NCBI GenBank assembly: GCA_037176885.1
Contig: JAWWNJ010000127.1
Coordinates: forward strand, 124,001-188,000
Direction: 5' to 3'
Origin: Favolaschia claudopus
Taxonomy: Eukaryota; Basidiomycota; Agaricomycetes; Agaricales; Mycenaceae
DNA: 64,000 nucleotides
Made by a program: the position numbers and the translations under genes. Shown here piece by piece: positions 1-10,964 of this stretch. The notes under the pieces are model-generated. The model was not told the origin of the DNA and made no database searches. It worked only from the letters and a program-made list of their open reading frames with translations. How positions within the stretch are numbered: position 1 is the stretch's first letter; the number at the start of each line of letters is the position of its first letter.

Positions 1-33
1 ACATGGCGCCGCAACGTCTTTCCTCCCACCACC

Positions 34-1611
34 ATGCCTCAGGACGCCACAGCAAGAAAGAAGAAGAAGACTAACCACGAGAAGACCAATCACCGGTCCG
101 CGCCGTCTAAAAACACCGACCACTGCCAAGGGGGCACCGGCATTCTAAAAAAATATATAGGGCCATTTTTTTCTTTTCCGACCTCTGGGTTGGACTAACT
201 AACTGACGTAAGCACTATATACGGCAATATGTTCCCACGGTTAAGTCGCCGGAGTGTTAACCTGAAGTTCATCCCGCAAATAAATTTATTGGAGGTTCAG
301 TTACTGTTCCAATGGCTCGAGAACAGCAGCCACAGCAGATTGGATGCTTTCCAACCATCTTGAGAAGGCACAACATAGCAACATTAGGTTGACAGCTGGG
401 CCAAACAAAGCCCAAACAAAGCCACATTGACAGTCAATTGACAGTGACTACAGCGGAGCGACACTACAACCCCTAGAATTTAGTAGAAAGCCACATGTAG
501 ACCTAGCACCAGTGCTTCCCACTTAAACAGACTACCAGAAGCTCATTCCCGCTCAAGTTTTGGGGGGTCAAAATTTTTTTTTCCGGCCTGGCGGCCGGAC
601 TGCCTAACTAGCCCTTAGTCACCGGTTAGATTGCCGGTGCCCCCTTGACCACTGCTCGTCTCGAAGCCGCCGCAAAAATCACGGTTCTCAGTCGCAGGGT
701 GACAAGGAGAATTCCGACCCTTCAGACGGTGTGTGCTCTATGATACGAGCTCTCACTGAACTTGATATCGCATCTAGACGAGATCTCAGCGCTGCGGGCC
801 CGCAATAAGCAGCTCGAGCAGCTGTGCCAGTCAAACGGAGTCACGGTTCCAGCAGTCGTTGACGGCGTTGCTGACCGCTCCATCCCGAAACCCCAGAACC
901 TCAAAAAAGAGGTTAACATCAATGTCATACGTGTGCACATGGGCATTGAAGGTGCTGGCAGTAAGCAGGTGTGGCTGAATTGCCGGGTGCGTGGTGTATT
1001 TCTTCTTTTTCTTCCTGCTCGCTAAGACTTGATATTGCAGCGAGCTGTACGGAACAACCTCACACGCGCTGGTTTCGAGTACGAAGTCGATGACGCCAGC
1101 CAGGACCCCATGAAGAAGGCGCATTGTATTCAAGCGGTGTGTTTGTTACTACCTATCCTATTTATCTCATAACATTGCAGATTGAGCATGAACGGCCTCT
1201 TTTCAAGAGCTTCAAAGCATCGTGGGGCGCACAATACGTCCTTCGCGAAGTGTGGTCCAATCGCAACGAATGGCTCGACAAGACCAACAAAGACCCACCA
1301 ACGACCAATAACAACAGCGGTGACAGCGACGATCACGGCGGCGAAGACGATGGTCAGGGCGGCGAAGATGACGATGACGATGACGAAGGTGATTCGATGG
1401 ACCAGCAAGACCATCACTCCAGCCGCGAGCTGAGCAACGAGGGTTCGCCTCGTCAAAGGTGTGTCGACTTTATATTTTTTTTATGTTCCTATCTTTATTA
1501 ATGCTGCCCAGCCGCAAGCGTGCTCACGCGCTTAGCCCCCCCGACTCCTCCGACTCTGAGGACGACTCCGAACGTGCCCCGCCCAAAAAACGCGCCAAGC
1601 AAACGGCCTAG
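34..1611 (+). pseudogene. Basidiomycete hypothetical family gene, exon 1 split by a MITE
   Basis: Six segments read as one frame: 34-126, 656-728, 778-986, 1041-1136, 1181-1458 and 1512-1611, about 282 residues. Introns 729-777, 987-1040, 1137-1180 and 1459-1511 are 44-54 bp with GT-AG ends. The N-terminus is Lys-rich (KKKK), followed by a short coiled-coil-like stretch (ALRARNKQLEQL), a SIPKP motif, a central globular part and an acidic D/E run (about residues 195-225); the C-terminus is basic with PPKKRAK, which resembles a nuclear signal. The order KENSDPxD, coiled coil, SIPKPxN, acidic tail matches a multicopy uncharacterised family I recall from mushroom genomes; function unknown. The 521-bp insertion at 127-647 disrupts exon 1, so the present copy is probably inactive unless the insert is spliced out. 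Start chosen as the first in-frame ATG; upstream sequence is missing from the window. Confidence 0.6.
127..647. mobile_element. hAT-like MITE with 8-bp target duplication
   Basis: Terminal inverted repeats start CAAGGGGGCACCGGCA and extend about 22 bp with one mismatch. The flanks 119-126 and 648-655 are the same 8 bp, ACCACTGC. An 8-bp duplication and CA-start termini are the hAT hallmark. No transposase ORF is present, so this is a non-autonomous element. Removing it plus one flank rejoins the host reading frame exactly. Confidence 0.85.
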
Positions 1612-1773
1612 ATCATCAACTGCCCACAGCTGTTATTTACTGCAAATTATTCTGTACCTATAGTTTTAATATCATACAATGTTCTTGCGATATTCACTCG
1701 ACGGCTACTTATTTTAATACGCTTTTGCTATGATTTGAGTTGGGATTCTGGACTTCAAAATTATTTTCATGTA

Positions 1774-2304
1774 CTAACGCCGACGGTGTGGGGGTCACCG
1801 CAGGTTACTGATGGTGACCTGTCACCGTCACTGTCACGTGCCTCTTTGCCCGCCAATTCTACCAGATGTACTAATTGGCAAAATATATCCTCAATCTGAT
1901 GAAGTAATCGAACGATTGTATGGATTGTGCTCACGATCGGAAGGATTGAAAGATTTGGTAGTTACTGTGCAATCTGATAGCTGAAGTTTTGTTTGGCTTT
2001 AATTGTAAAACTATTTAATTAGTTTGACAAACGTTTTTTTTATACACAAAACAATTTCCTGTCTATCATCTCTCGATGGTTATTTGGAATTCAAGAGACA
2101 GAACATGGCTTGATTTGACAGTGCTTGCACACCAAATCTTTCAATCCTTCCGATCGTGAGCACAATCCATACAATCGTTCGATTACTTCATCAGATTGAG
2201 GATATATTTTGCCAAAGTCACCTAGTACATCTGGTAGAATTGGCGGGCAAAGAGGCACGTGACAGATCACCATCAGTAACCTGCGGTGACCCCCACGCCG
2301 TTAG
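1774..2304. mobile_element. Foldback (long inverted repeat) element, TA-flanked
   Basis: Arms of about 180 bp (1774-1959 and 2132-2304) are near-perfect inverted copies around a 170-bp spacer, with TA on both sides (1772-1773, 2305-2306). The spacer from about 1980 is itself repeated in inverted orientation at 3112-3290. There is no ORF of note; the short minus-strand ORF in the right arm only mirrors the repeat. Confidence 0.75.
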
Positions 2305-2321
2305 TACATAGACTCAGAGTA

Positions 2322-2915
2322 AGATAGAGAGCGTGGGATCCCCGCACCTTACTTAAGCACGTTATGTAACGCTTATTAAACGTTCCCACGGCCAAATCCC
2401 CAGTCGCACAAAAAATTTCGTGCTCTTTCCGGCCTGCGGAAGGGCTGACCTACAGACTTAGAAGACATTCTCGCTCTTTCGGCTCTGAAATTTTGGTTTT
2501 TGGTTTGAAAAGCACCTTCCACACTGCAACGAGGTTCTGAGGTTTGACAGGTCCCACCCTTAAGCGAGCTGCCGAAGCATGCCCAGACGACTAATCTGTG
2601 GCTGTGCTGGCCAAATTTTCCTCCGAATTTTTTGAAAAGTGTCCCATTTGGTGAGAAAACCACATAGAAACACTCAGAAAAAAAGTGGTCTGAATTTTTT
2701 TGTGGGTCATATAGCAAGAGACCAGGGGACATTTTGGCAACTCTGCCCAATAGGAACCCTTCATTGAACCTCTATCTAAGACTTGTATTGGGCAAAATTC
2801 CCAATCTGGACCTTAGCATCGTGCTATAAGCCCTTGATAAGCCCGCGACGTCGAGCGTGACAATGTCACAGTGTGATGCTGACATAAAGGTGCGGGGATC
2901 CCACGCTCTCTATCT
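2322..2915. mobile_element. TIR element, TA-flanked
   Basis: About 30-bp terminal inverted repeats begin AGATAGAGAGCGTGGGATCC, and TA lies on both sides (2320-2321, 2916-2917). The length is 594 bp. A 124-codon minus-strand ORF inside shows no recognisable domain, so the element is probably non-autonomous. The TA duplication suggests the Tc1/mariner group, but the termini alone do not fix the superfamily. Confidence 0.75.
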
Positions 2916-2917
2916 TA

Positions 2918-3290
2918 TCCTTAGGGTAACCAGCCCGCTCTGGTTACCTTGCTGGTGACCCCTGGTGACCCCCGCTTAGCTGAGCCGAGGTAACCACCGG
3001 AATACACGATTGTACTCTCTGGTGATCGGAGAACCGAGTCCGAGGACTCCGAGTATCCGCCAGCACACTGCCAGCACGAAGGCGGCAATTGCCGATGTGT
3101 GGGAAATTCTTGCTAGGAGAATTCTGTGCAAGCACTGTCAAATAAAGCCATGTTCTGTCTCTTGAATTCCAAATAACCATCGAGAGATGATAGACAGGAA
3201 ATTGTTTTGTGTATAAAAAATTAGAATACTTAACTACCCATTTGTCAAACTAATTAAATAGTTTTACAATTAAAGCCAAACAAAACTTCA
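2918..3290. repeat. GGTGACC-rich stretch and inverted copy of the 1980-2131 spacer
   Basis: 2918-3010 contains several GGTAACC/GGTGACC motifs like those in the arms of the foldback element. 3112-3290 is an inverted, slightly diverged copy of the spacer at 1980-2131. This looks like a second, rearranged copy of the same element. No gene is visible. Confidence 0.6.
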
Positions 3291-3600
3291 GGCTTATGAA
3301 TTATGTCTGTGGAGAGCCGGCGGAATTCAAGTTTTCAAGTTGCGAAAAGAGAAGAGAAAGGGAGAGAAAAGGGAGAGACTCACTATGTACCTGAGACTCT
3401 GTTTCCAAGAAATCAGCGCTTCAAAGTCACTGTAGCGCCCTCCAAAGCAATTGCAATCTTGATTTCTTATGCCCTGATTAGGCAGATCAAAAGTATTCAA
3501 AATATGGTAAGAGGTATGTCCTTTCGGAGCAGCTGCCTCCTTGGGACATACTCTCAGCCAATCAAATTCAAGATCTTCTCGGAAGTTTCCTCGGCCGTTC
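3291..3600 (+). repeat. Dispersed repeat A, copy 1
   Basis: The stretch begins with a 23-nt sequence containing TTATGTCTGTGG and is closely similar to 26510-26808 on the minus strand; a shorter, more diverged match lies at 41040-41150 on the minus strand. All three can be read as a short ORF starting MSVE or MSVD followed by a Lys/Glu/Arg-rich stretch (ORF 3303-3728 here). No protein family is recognised, and the similarity seems to run at the nucleotide level, so this is annotated as a mobile repeat rather than a gene. Confidence 0.55.
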
Positions 3601-4780
3601 TCACACTAGGTCCGAAAAGGCCGATGAACCACTTTTCAGTGTTGATTTTGCTTGACGACCCCTCCTCCAAGCTTCAAGGCTGGACTCATGTCGCGGACAA
3701 TGTCATAATCATTCCAGGACATTTATGAGTACGGCGGCCGGAAACAGCAAGATTCAAAGACTCCGAATGCGGACTCAGCAGTTCCGCGCTGCGAGTACAG
3801 CTTGAACCAAAACTAACAAAGCAAACGAGTTCAATAGTGACAATTGTACAGTATATATCATTTATTCTACTTCGAGCTTGTATCAGCATCTTTTCCTCAA
3901 TCATCTCAGGCTCACGGACGCAAAATGGGGCACATTACAATGATGCGGAAAGATTGTCTAGTCGATGACTCGGAGGTGGGGTAAATCAGACCCGGGGGAC
4001 CTTAGATACAAAGTTCAATGAAGAAATTGTAGCTCAGGACAGAAAGGCCTTCAGGTTTTAAGTTCAATTTCCAGTCTCATCTAATGATTGTTCAGCTGCT
4101 GAATTTGTCGAATATCCCGTTTACTACACCTCAGGTTGAGTTAGAGATATTGGTTGCCAAATAAACAAGCCTGGCAGGACATTCGGGATTCAGCGTATGT
4201 TGAATTACTTGTATTGAGTGATTTTGCATGCCGCACATAAAATTCAGACAATTTTCATCTCAGGTGAATTTTCGACCTATGAAATGATGTAGTGGGCTAC
4301 TGCTACATAGCGCACCTGAGCAATCAATCAACAAAAGCAATTATATCTTGCTAGAGTGTAGACACGCACTGAGTTTAAGGTGTACCATCGTCGGATGAGG
4401 TGAGATTTCCTGCTAATCTGCCGGATGAAGTCTCACAGCGGATGAATTGGCAGTCTTGTTGGCCCCACTGGGGTTCAATACTATCGTGGGTCCATCCCAG
4501 GCACAAAGTGACGCTGGTGCATTGGTGTAAGGTCGAAAGTAGGCAGTTGGGGTGGGGCAGATTGCGGGTTGTGGGAAGGGAATCAGCTGAAAGTGGGCCG
4601 GGTTTCTGGGAGGCCGTCTTCTTCCGGCATTCTTTCTAGCCCCTCCATTCATGCTTGCGAGCGACGAAGGGCGTAGAGCGCGACGCGACGATGCGACGAG
4701 GTAAGAGACAGGAATTTGATTGACACCATCATTCATGTGACCCGGCACTGGTCGGATCACATGAGTATGCCTTTTTCGGA
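3601..4780. other. No gene recognised
   Basis: I see only short ORFs without recognisable domains. A small inverted repeat (CATGTGAC/ATCACATG) lies at about 4734-4763. Confidence 0.5.
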
Positions 4781-4789
4781 CATAACCCT

Positions 4790-4876
4790 CCACGGACATG
4801 ATTAATGAGCCGAAGTTCCCGGTGGTCGCCAGACCGATTAAGCCGATGGCCACGGCCAGTAAAACCCTCGGCAATC
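4790..4876 (-). repeat. Repeat A terminus fused to repeat B
   Basis: 4790-4812 on the minus strand reads CGGCTCATTAATCATGTCCG..., the same terminal sequence seen in repeat A copies. It is followed at 4820-4876 by a segment starting GGTCGCCAGACCGATTAA that recurs at 45045-45108, where the similarity continues with minor changes. Confidence 0.55.
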
Positions 4877-4928
4877 CTATACTTTAAAACACAACGGGCA
4901 CAGCATTGCGCCCAGAAAGGGAAATTCA

Positions 4929-5310
4929 CCCCGTGACTTTCTGTCAAAGCCTGAGAATCCAAGCGGCGACGCGCGCCGGCGAGTGCAGCGAGCGGCAGTG
5001 CGGCGCCGTCGGCCTGGAAAGCAGCAAGGTGAGTGCAGGACTCTTGCGTGGCGAAGGCACGGGTCCCATAGCTCGTCCTATCTATAATAAAAGACACTAC
5101 GGGACCGCAGGTCCCGTGATAGTTCACGTGAAAAAGCAGGTGACTTTTCACACGCGGTCCCCGGCGACGCGCGCCGGCGAGTGCAGCGAGCGGCAGTGCG
5201 GCGCCGCGGGCACGGAATCCAGGAAAAAAAAAAAAACATACGGGGTTTGGGGCGGAGCCCCGACAAGCTGTGCACCAGCCGTAGGGAGGGACGGACAGAA
5301 AGTCACGGGG
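4929..5310. repeat. GC-rich inverted-repeat element
   Basis: Perfect 17-bp inverted repeats CCCCGTGACTTTCTGTC lie at 4929-4945 and 5294-5310. Inside, a segment starting GCGACGCGCGCCGGCGAGTG occurs twice in direct orientation (4968-5017 and 5163-5208), with a hairpin ACGGGACC/GGTCCCGT at about 5098-5118 and a poly-A run at 5222-5235. The long open minus-strand frame here is judged a by-product of GC content. Confidence 0.6.
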
Positions 5311-5465
5311 TCTTTGTCGAGATGTTGAGATCGTACGAGACGTCGCGAGCGGAGCGAGCGCAGCGGGGTTTGGGGCGGCCAGCCCCAACAAGCTGTGTGA
5401 CCGAACGGAGGAAGGCCGGCGAGCGCAGCGAGTCGGCCGTGCCGGAGGCAGGGAGCTAAAGCTTG
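5294..5465. repeat. GC-rich repeat C, copy 1
   Basis: The 170-bp stretch is repeated with few changes at 25788-25945. It is built from GCGAGCGGAGCGAGCGCAGC-type near-palindromes, a GGGGTTTGGGGCG run and ends GGAGGCAGGGAGCTAAAGCT. The copy here carries about 20 extra bases (CCAGCCCCAACAAGCTGTG region) relative to the other. Function unknown. Confidence 0.7.
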
Positions 5466-5548
5466 TCTGATTTCGAAATAAAGCCCGATTTTTCCTCTCT
5501 CTCGCCACGTACTGGTCACGTGCTACCCTGTTGAGTCTTGAACGCAGG

Positions 5549-7554
5549 ATGCATCCGACATTGAATACAGCCAAGCTGCAGCAGATCCCCTTCCTCAAAC
5601 GGGCAAGTGGCTGCTCTCAATGGTGTCTCATTCTGTGTTCATCTGAAGCAGAGGTTGGCGATGAAAGCTCTTGAACACGGCCGGTCCTTGGAGGACCTTC
5701 AGAAGGTGGAACGTCTTCTGAAAGGCGCATCGGTTCCAGAGCAACAGCTCTACCTCCCCGTCTTTATGTCTTGTCTCGATCCGGCAGACATTCCCACTTC
5801 GGAAGAACTGGAGCTCCTTGACGTTGACCTTCAAGTGTGGACTCGGATAGCTTGTTCCTCGGTGGCATTGCGCCAATTTTTGTCTATCGGACTGAGTTTC
5901 GAAACTTCTCAGTTGAAGGGGTTCGGGCCAAGTACGTGGCCTTGGGTATGGCCATGGACTCATTTCATGCACGAGCACACAGAATATCTGGCATCTCGAG
6001 GTATCGTTTTAGGAGATGCTAACCTTTACAGCTTTTTTGTAGCTTACGCATCTCGAAGCTACGTCGATGACTCGCCGTCGATGCCGTCCCTAATTGCTTC
6101 CAGTCCGGGATTCAGGACTATCGTTGGGAAAGCGTGGATTTTCATGTGGCATGTGGAAGATGCTCCCGACGCTTTTATTCCCTGCCTCAGATATATCGCC
6201 CGATTTCTCGACGCATTAGATTATGTCGATGACGCGCATTTCGCAGAGATTTTGGAAGGGGCTGGAGGATCTTTCGGCGAGTTGGCCAATCTTGTGACCA
6301 GGTACTGCGCGGTTTTGGACGATAAGAAGCATACGGAGGTCCTCGGCCCACCACAGGCGTACCTACATCATCTCATCAAATTCATACAAGCCGGGCATCG
6401 CAAAGACGGACCAAGTCCGACTCCGCGTCTTCTGTCCAGGCGAAAGAAATTCATGGTTGCTTTACGCAAACATGGGTTTGTTCCAACACTTGTGGCCGCC
6501 ATTGGTCATCTCCCTCCCGATGAGGATGCCAGGATCGTGGTACAAATGGCACTGGACTTGCTGGCACAGCTGCTGAACGTTCCGGGAGGGTATCGGCTGT
6601 TACCTGCTGCCATCCGCGCAGGTATGCTAGAAGTCATGGCCCACGTTCCTATCAAGTTTGGCTCGTGTCAGTATGATTTGGCCTTGCTACGTCTTTTAGA
6701 ACAGGTCCTTGGCCGTGGGATGGTCTACTACCATGCCGTGGAAGCGGTACGCGACGTCCTCGGAGCGGTCAAGAGCCTTGTACATGGCGATCAGTTCTCG
6801 AAGTTGGAGATATTCAGTCCTTGGGCGATTTTCATCGAGATTGCCGAAAAACGTGTTCAACTACTGGGGCGACTTGATGGCAACGTGAGGCTCATAACTT
6901 GCGACAATCTTCAAGTGAGCCCGATCGTCCTTGTTACGATGAACAGCGGCAGGCTCTGACCATCATGTTCAGTGCGGCAAGGTAAACGAGCGCTCACAAT
7001 GCAGGAGATGTTCCGGGTGCCGTAGCGCTTACTATTGCGATCACGATTGTCAACGAGCAGACTGGATACTTGGGGGACATAGACGTCACTGTGATAACCA
7101 TACAACCATGTTCCTGGGTGAGTTGCATGTCAACCTCGGCCCCGCTCCTGGCCCTTCTGATAATGGCCCCCTAGCCGACTCACCCTTATGCTCGCTGGAC
7201 TACCGCGAACGTCTCTTCATACGCTGTCTTGTACAATTCGATTATGAAGAACGCGTACTTTCCATCTCCAATTTTCGAATTTCGCAGATGGCAGGTGGTC
7301 AAACACCAGTAATCACCTTCTTTGACTATAACACCTTAAAGGGCCAAGTTACAGTCAAATCGCCCGCAGACCCCTTGTTCGTCGACTTCTTCGAACAGGA
7401 CAAATGGACTCACATTTTGACGCGGACCCGCAAAAGTGGTGGACGTATGCAGCTCCATGTCGTGAACATCATGGACAGCGACGACGTCATGCATTTGGTG
7501 GTACCTTTGCGTTCCACCACTCTTCAGGTGTCGGAAAATCCGGCACAATACTGA
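5549..7554 (+). CDS. MYND-type zinc-finger protein
   Basis: Three exons, 5549-5602, 5652-6914 and 6973-7554, encode about 632 residues. Intron 1 (5603-5651, 49 bp) has a GC-AG boundary with consensus G|GCAAGT; intron 2 (6915-6972, 58 bp) is GT-AG. Residues 1-430 are Leu-rich and helical, as in the armadillo-like N-terminal parts of mushroom MYND proteins. The MYND finger spans about residues 435-480 across intron 2, with the metal ligands visible: C-x4-C, CRRCSGC, YYC, DCQ, W and HRRHC. About 165 residues follow. MYND domains bind peptides and act as protein-protein adaptors; the target here is unknown. The start ATG 5549 gives the MHP-type N-terminus typical of this family and needs the GC-AG intron; a frame opening with GTG at 5607 is the alternative and is less likely. 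No frameshift or stop was seen, so this is probably a live host gene. Confidence 0.85.
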
Positions 7555-7660
7555 TGTTGGGGGCAAGAGAAAAATGAATTCCAGGGATTCCTGTAAATAA
7601 TGACAATCACAATATATATATTTTTTTTCTTCTTTCTTTCATCTTGAAACACCCCCATGA
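7555..7660. other. AT-rich 3' flank with MITE-like fragment
   Basis: A fragment GGATTCCTGTAAATAATGAC (7584-7603) resembles the terminus of the MITE at 24789-25624. It is followed by a T-rich run. Confidence 0.4.
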
Positions 7661-8106
7661 CTTCTGACGACTCGGACGATGACATTAGTATCTCCGACGA
7701 GACCATCGCCCGAAATCATGGCTGCGCAAGCCAACAAAAGCACAAGCAAGAAGACGACGAAACGCAAACGCAAGGACTCGGATGACGTCGGGAACGGGGA
7801 TAAGCTTACTCCAACGACACTCGCCCACTCGTCACTGCTCATGGAACGTCTCTCTCGCCTACCATGCCCTACAATACCTTCCGCTATATCCCTCCCGCAC
7901 ACAAGCGGCTCATGATCCCCCTGGCCGCCAACGGGATGTCCAACAAAGAAATTGCGGCCGCTATCAATGTCGGCGAGAGCACTGTCCGAAAAGTCAAGCG
8001 GCTCTGGCACACCACTGGCTACGTTGTCGCGCGGCCAGAAACTAATGGCCGCCCCTCCATCCTCACCTCCCTTGATCTTGAGGTAGTCAGTCATAGTCAA
8101 TCATAG
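7660..8106 (+). pseudogene. Tc1/mariner-like transposase N-terminal fragment
   Basis: The frame 7864-8106 encodes 80 residues with a helix-turn-helix typical of Tc1/IS630-type transposases: LAANGMSNKEIAAAINVGES then TVRKVKRLW, followed by a GRPSIL motif that begins the second DNA-binding half. The catalytic DDE region is absent, as the ORF ends in unrelated sequence. The stretch 7679-7863 is a Lys-rich upstream part in other frames. A second copy of the same N-terminal part lies on the minus strand inside the MITE at 51991-52357. Confidence 0.7.
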
Positions 8107-8924
8107 TAGGCTGGTTTCTATATAGTAGGCCCCGGGAAGCTCCCGCCAAGCCTGCTCCGGAAAAGTGGGTTTTTCAGGCCGAAATCTTGCGATTTTCTTC
8201 TCCAAAAAGTGGGTTTTTGAGGCCAGAAAACCGCTCAACCCTCGGTTTTTGGGGTAGATTTTCGACGCAATCTTCACTGATTTCGGCAAAATCATTTTTC
8301 CTATTCGCCTTGCTATCCTTCTCGGTTTCCCTTACCTTCTTACCTGGGCCCAAGGCTGGGAACAGAACTGCTGTTCCATTTCGATAGATAAATCAGGCCG
8401 TCAAGAATATCCAGTCGTACGCACCAAGAGCAGCACTGAAAAGCCGGAGAGATGGATGTGGGCCGGGGAAAATAATAAACCTGGGTCGATGTGCGGGGGT
8501 TTCTTGTTGCACGGCTGGAGAGGTTGCGGCCCATATTGCTAGTAAGCTGCAGTTGTTGCCGATTCTCCGTACTCAAAAGCTTTATTTTCTGTATTCATAT
8601 AAGGGATGCGACTACTTATCATCGTAGGAATGCGACTATGTACGCATCGCTCAATTATTGTTACAGTCGTCACTGTCTTAGTACATACTTCTGAAAACCC
8701 ATACTCTGCTAAACTCCATGATTTTTCGGCCCCACCGACTTGGTTTGCAGGGAAAACCAAGCCATAACCCATAACTCTCTGTTACCCCATAATCCATGGC
8801 TTTGAGGCTCGCCGCGGGCCCGTATAACCCATACATTTCCTTTTTTGTATCGTTTACGAAACCATGACGACAACAATATCTCCATCTAATTCTGCGAAAT
8901 AATCAGTCCTAATCTCACGGCTCA
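8107..8924. other. No gene recognised
   Basis: 8160-8300 holds two direct AAAGTGGGTTTTT(G/C)AGGCC motifs. The remainder shows only short ORFs. Nothing else recognised. Confidence 0.4.
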
Positions 8925-9125
8925 CGTCCAACCGATGGATGCTGGAATCATCAGATGCTTCAAGGCTCATTATCGGCGGTTCTTTATGCAACGGGCACTG
9001 GATCGTTACGAGGCCGACATTCCTCCTGCCGACATACGCGATGCGTCTCGCGGATCTTGGTTGGAAGGAGGTTTCCGCGCAGACGATTGGGGAACTTCTC
9101 CATTCCGAGGGTGATGGCAAAACGG
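8925..9125 (+). pseudogene. pogo/CENP-B-type DDE transposase C-terminal fragment
   Basis: Reading from about 8935, the frame gives QPMDAGIIRCFKAHYRRFF followed by MQRALDRYEA, the conserved end of the DDE domain in fungal pogo-like (CENP-B related) transposases. A one-base shift near 9030 moves the continuation (AMRLADLGWKEVSAQTI) into the frame of the ORF at 8939. Only about 60 residues survive, so it is a dead remnant. It abuts a CCATTCCRAGGGTGATGGCA motif shared with 45008-45030. Confidence 0.65.
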
Positions 9126-9630
9126 TCGAGATTCCCACCATGGGTCGGACGTTGTCCCTTCTCCAAGGGGAAATCCCTCGGCCGGGAAAAACGCGTTTTC
9201 GGCACCCAGAAAAGCCTCGGAATGACCGATTTTCCTAGCAGGTAGACCCCATCCACCATCGACGAACATCACGTGCCACGTACGATTCGGACGAAACATT
9301 ATTATTATAATAACGAGGAATAATGAGCCGAATTCCCTCGACCAATTTGTTTAAATGCATGCAAATTCACCCTAGAAATAATCTTGGAGTCATACAGTCC
9401 TTGTGGAAGAGCGAGTTCCGGCCGGAAGAATTTGTGATGGGACATCAGAAGTAGAGCCAGGTTTAGCACTGCTCTCCTTGTTTTGATAACTCTGTCTCAG
9501 ATACTCATAATATCCTAACAGCTTCAGGTAAGGAAATGAAGATAAGAGCAAAACAGAGATTTTGGTCGAGATGTGATGTTCGTCGATGGTGGATGGGTCT
9601 ACCTTACTTCAAATACTTGATTCCGACCAA
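9126..9630. other. No gene recognised
   Basis: Short overlapping ORFs on both strands at 9126-9300 have no recognisable domain. A TAATAAT-type run lies at 9300-9320. Confidence 0.4.
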
Positions 9631-9634
9631 AGGC

Positions 9635-10085
9635 TAATTTCACTAAGTCGTGGGGGTCGGACCATAAAGGGATCCGTTGGACGATGGACCACGGGCGAAC
9701 CGAAATCGACAATACAACCGGCGTGAAGTACAGCCTGAAGGAGGTGAACCCGGCGGACTGGAGCAAGGCGTTCCGGCAGACGTTGGAGGCGCACCGGCCG
9801 CACATCACCCCGATTATGGACGAGCAACTACCGGTTTCCAACGACCAACTTACAGCTGCGGCAAAAGCCCTCACCGACGCGATGCGCGAGACCACGGAAC
9901 GGGTGGGCAAAGTTCGGGTGCCCAGCTCCAATGCGAAACCATGGTGGAGCGAAGAACTCAAACAAGCAGGCGACAACCTTAAAGCAGTGCAGTCCGAACA
10001 GAACGAATTCGAAATGAGAGCTGGAACCAGATGTCGAGCAAGAAAGCGGCGAATCCACTCCAGGGCCACCTCTACCACAATGTGA
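9635..10085 (+). pseudogene. LINE (non-LTR retrotransposon) endonuclease-linker fragment
   Basis: The plus-strand frame 9684-10085, with its upstream extension, carries GSDHKGI, matching the SDH motif that closes the AP-endonuclease domain of LINEs. About 80 residues later comes NAKPWWSEELKQA, the conserved pWWn-el motif between endonuclease and reverse transcriptase of fungal Tad1/I-type elements. The reverse transcriptase is absent, so the element is truncated. The complementary part of such an element is found at 38400-40720, but nothing shows that the two were once joined. Confidence 0.6.
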
Positions 10086-10455
10086 AGGTATGTATTGATC
10101 CCAGTTGGGTTCCAACTTGAGCCACAACAGTCAAGGACTAACACTGAAATAAGCAGTCATTGACCTTGGGCCCAGAGATTTTTCTTCTGGTATTTCTTCT
10201 GTGGCCATTTCTCGGGTCAATAAATTGTCCGGAGTTGCATTTCGTACCCCTTTTCCACTGAGCAGACCTACAGAGAGCGAATGTGACGGAGTCAATGAAG
10301 ACTCTTGAAGCAGATGTGATGCGCCGAGCAGAGCTTGGTTTTACTTTAGATACATATGGAATGGACCACACAGGCACCTGATCGCCCGCGATCGTGTCAC
10401 TCATGCCAAGCGGTAACGCGCCGTTTGGAGAGAACATAGGGCAGCCGAATGATTA

Positions 10456-10942
10456 CAGCTGTTCCGGAAAATAATGAGACTTGCCGTTTTTTTCCCGCGA
10501 GCGTTCCCAAAACGGAAGTCACCGCCATTTTAGTTCATTTTCATAGTGGGAGACCTTCTGAGGACATCTTGAGGCCTTGAAAGATTGAAGAGGCTTCACA
10601 GGGAGATTTTGGCCGCTCTGCTTACCCTTTAGATGCTCTCGCTGAAAGCCTTTCGTTAAAGCGACCATTTCTAAATTCTGATCAATTCCGTTTTGGTAGG
10701 TCCGACGTACGTCCGATTATCTCCGACATCCTCTCTCTCTCGACATTTACGCATCGTACGAGGGCACAATTTGGGCTGGATGCATAGGATAATCCTACCG
10801 AAACACATTTGTATCCTTACTTAGGTCAAAAATTGAGTTGTGCTCCCTAAAGAACTCAAATGAACTAAAATGGCGGTGACTTCCGTTTTGGGAACGCTCG
10901 CGGGAAAAAAACGGCAAGTCTCATTATTTTCCGGAACAGCTG
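10456..10942. mobile_element. TIR MITE, TA-flanked
   Basis: Inverted repeats of about 75-80 bp begin CAGCTGTTCCGGAAAATAAT, with TA at 10454-10455 and 10943-10944. The length is 487 bp and there is no ORF. Termini and TA duplication fit a Tc1/mariner-derived MITE. Confidence 0.85.
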
Positions 10943-10964
10943 TAACAATTAGTGATACAGTCAA

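Noticed and set aside
4729..5598. 289-codon minus-strand ORF
   Set aside because: It runs through GC-rich repeats on both strands, contains the same peptide (ALPLAALAGARRR) twice because the DNA is duplicated, and has no domain; also opposite to the MYND gene start.
7639..8100. 153-codon minus-strand ORF
   Set aside because: Opposite the transposase fragment, which has recognisable helix-turn-helix text; shadow.
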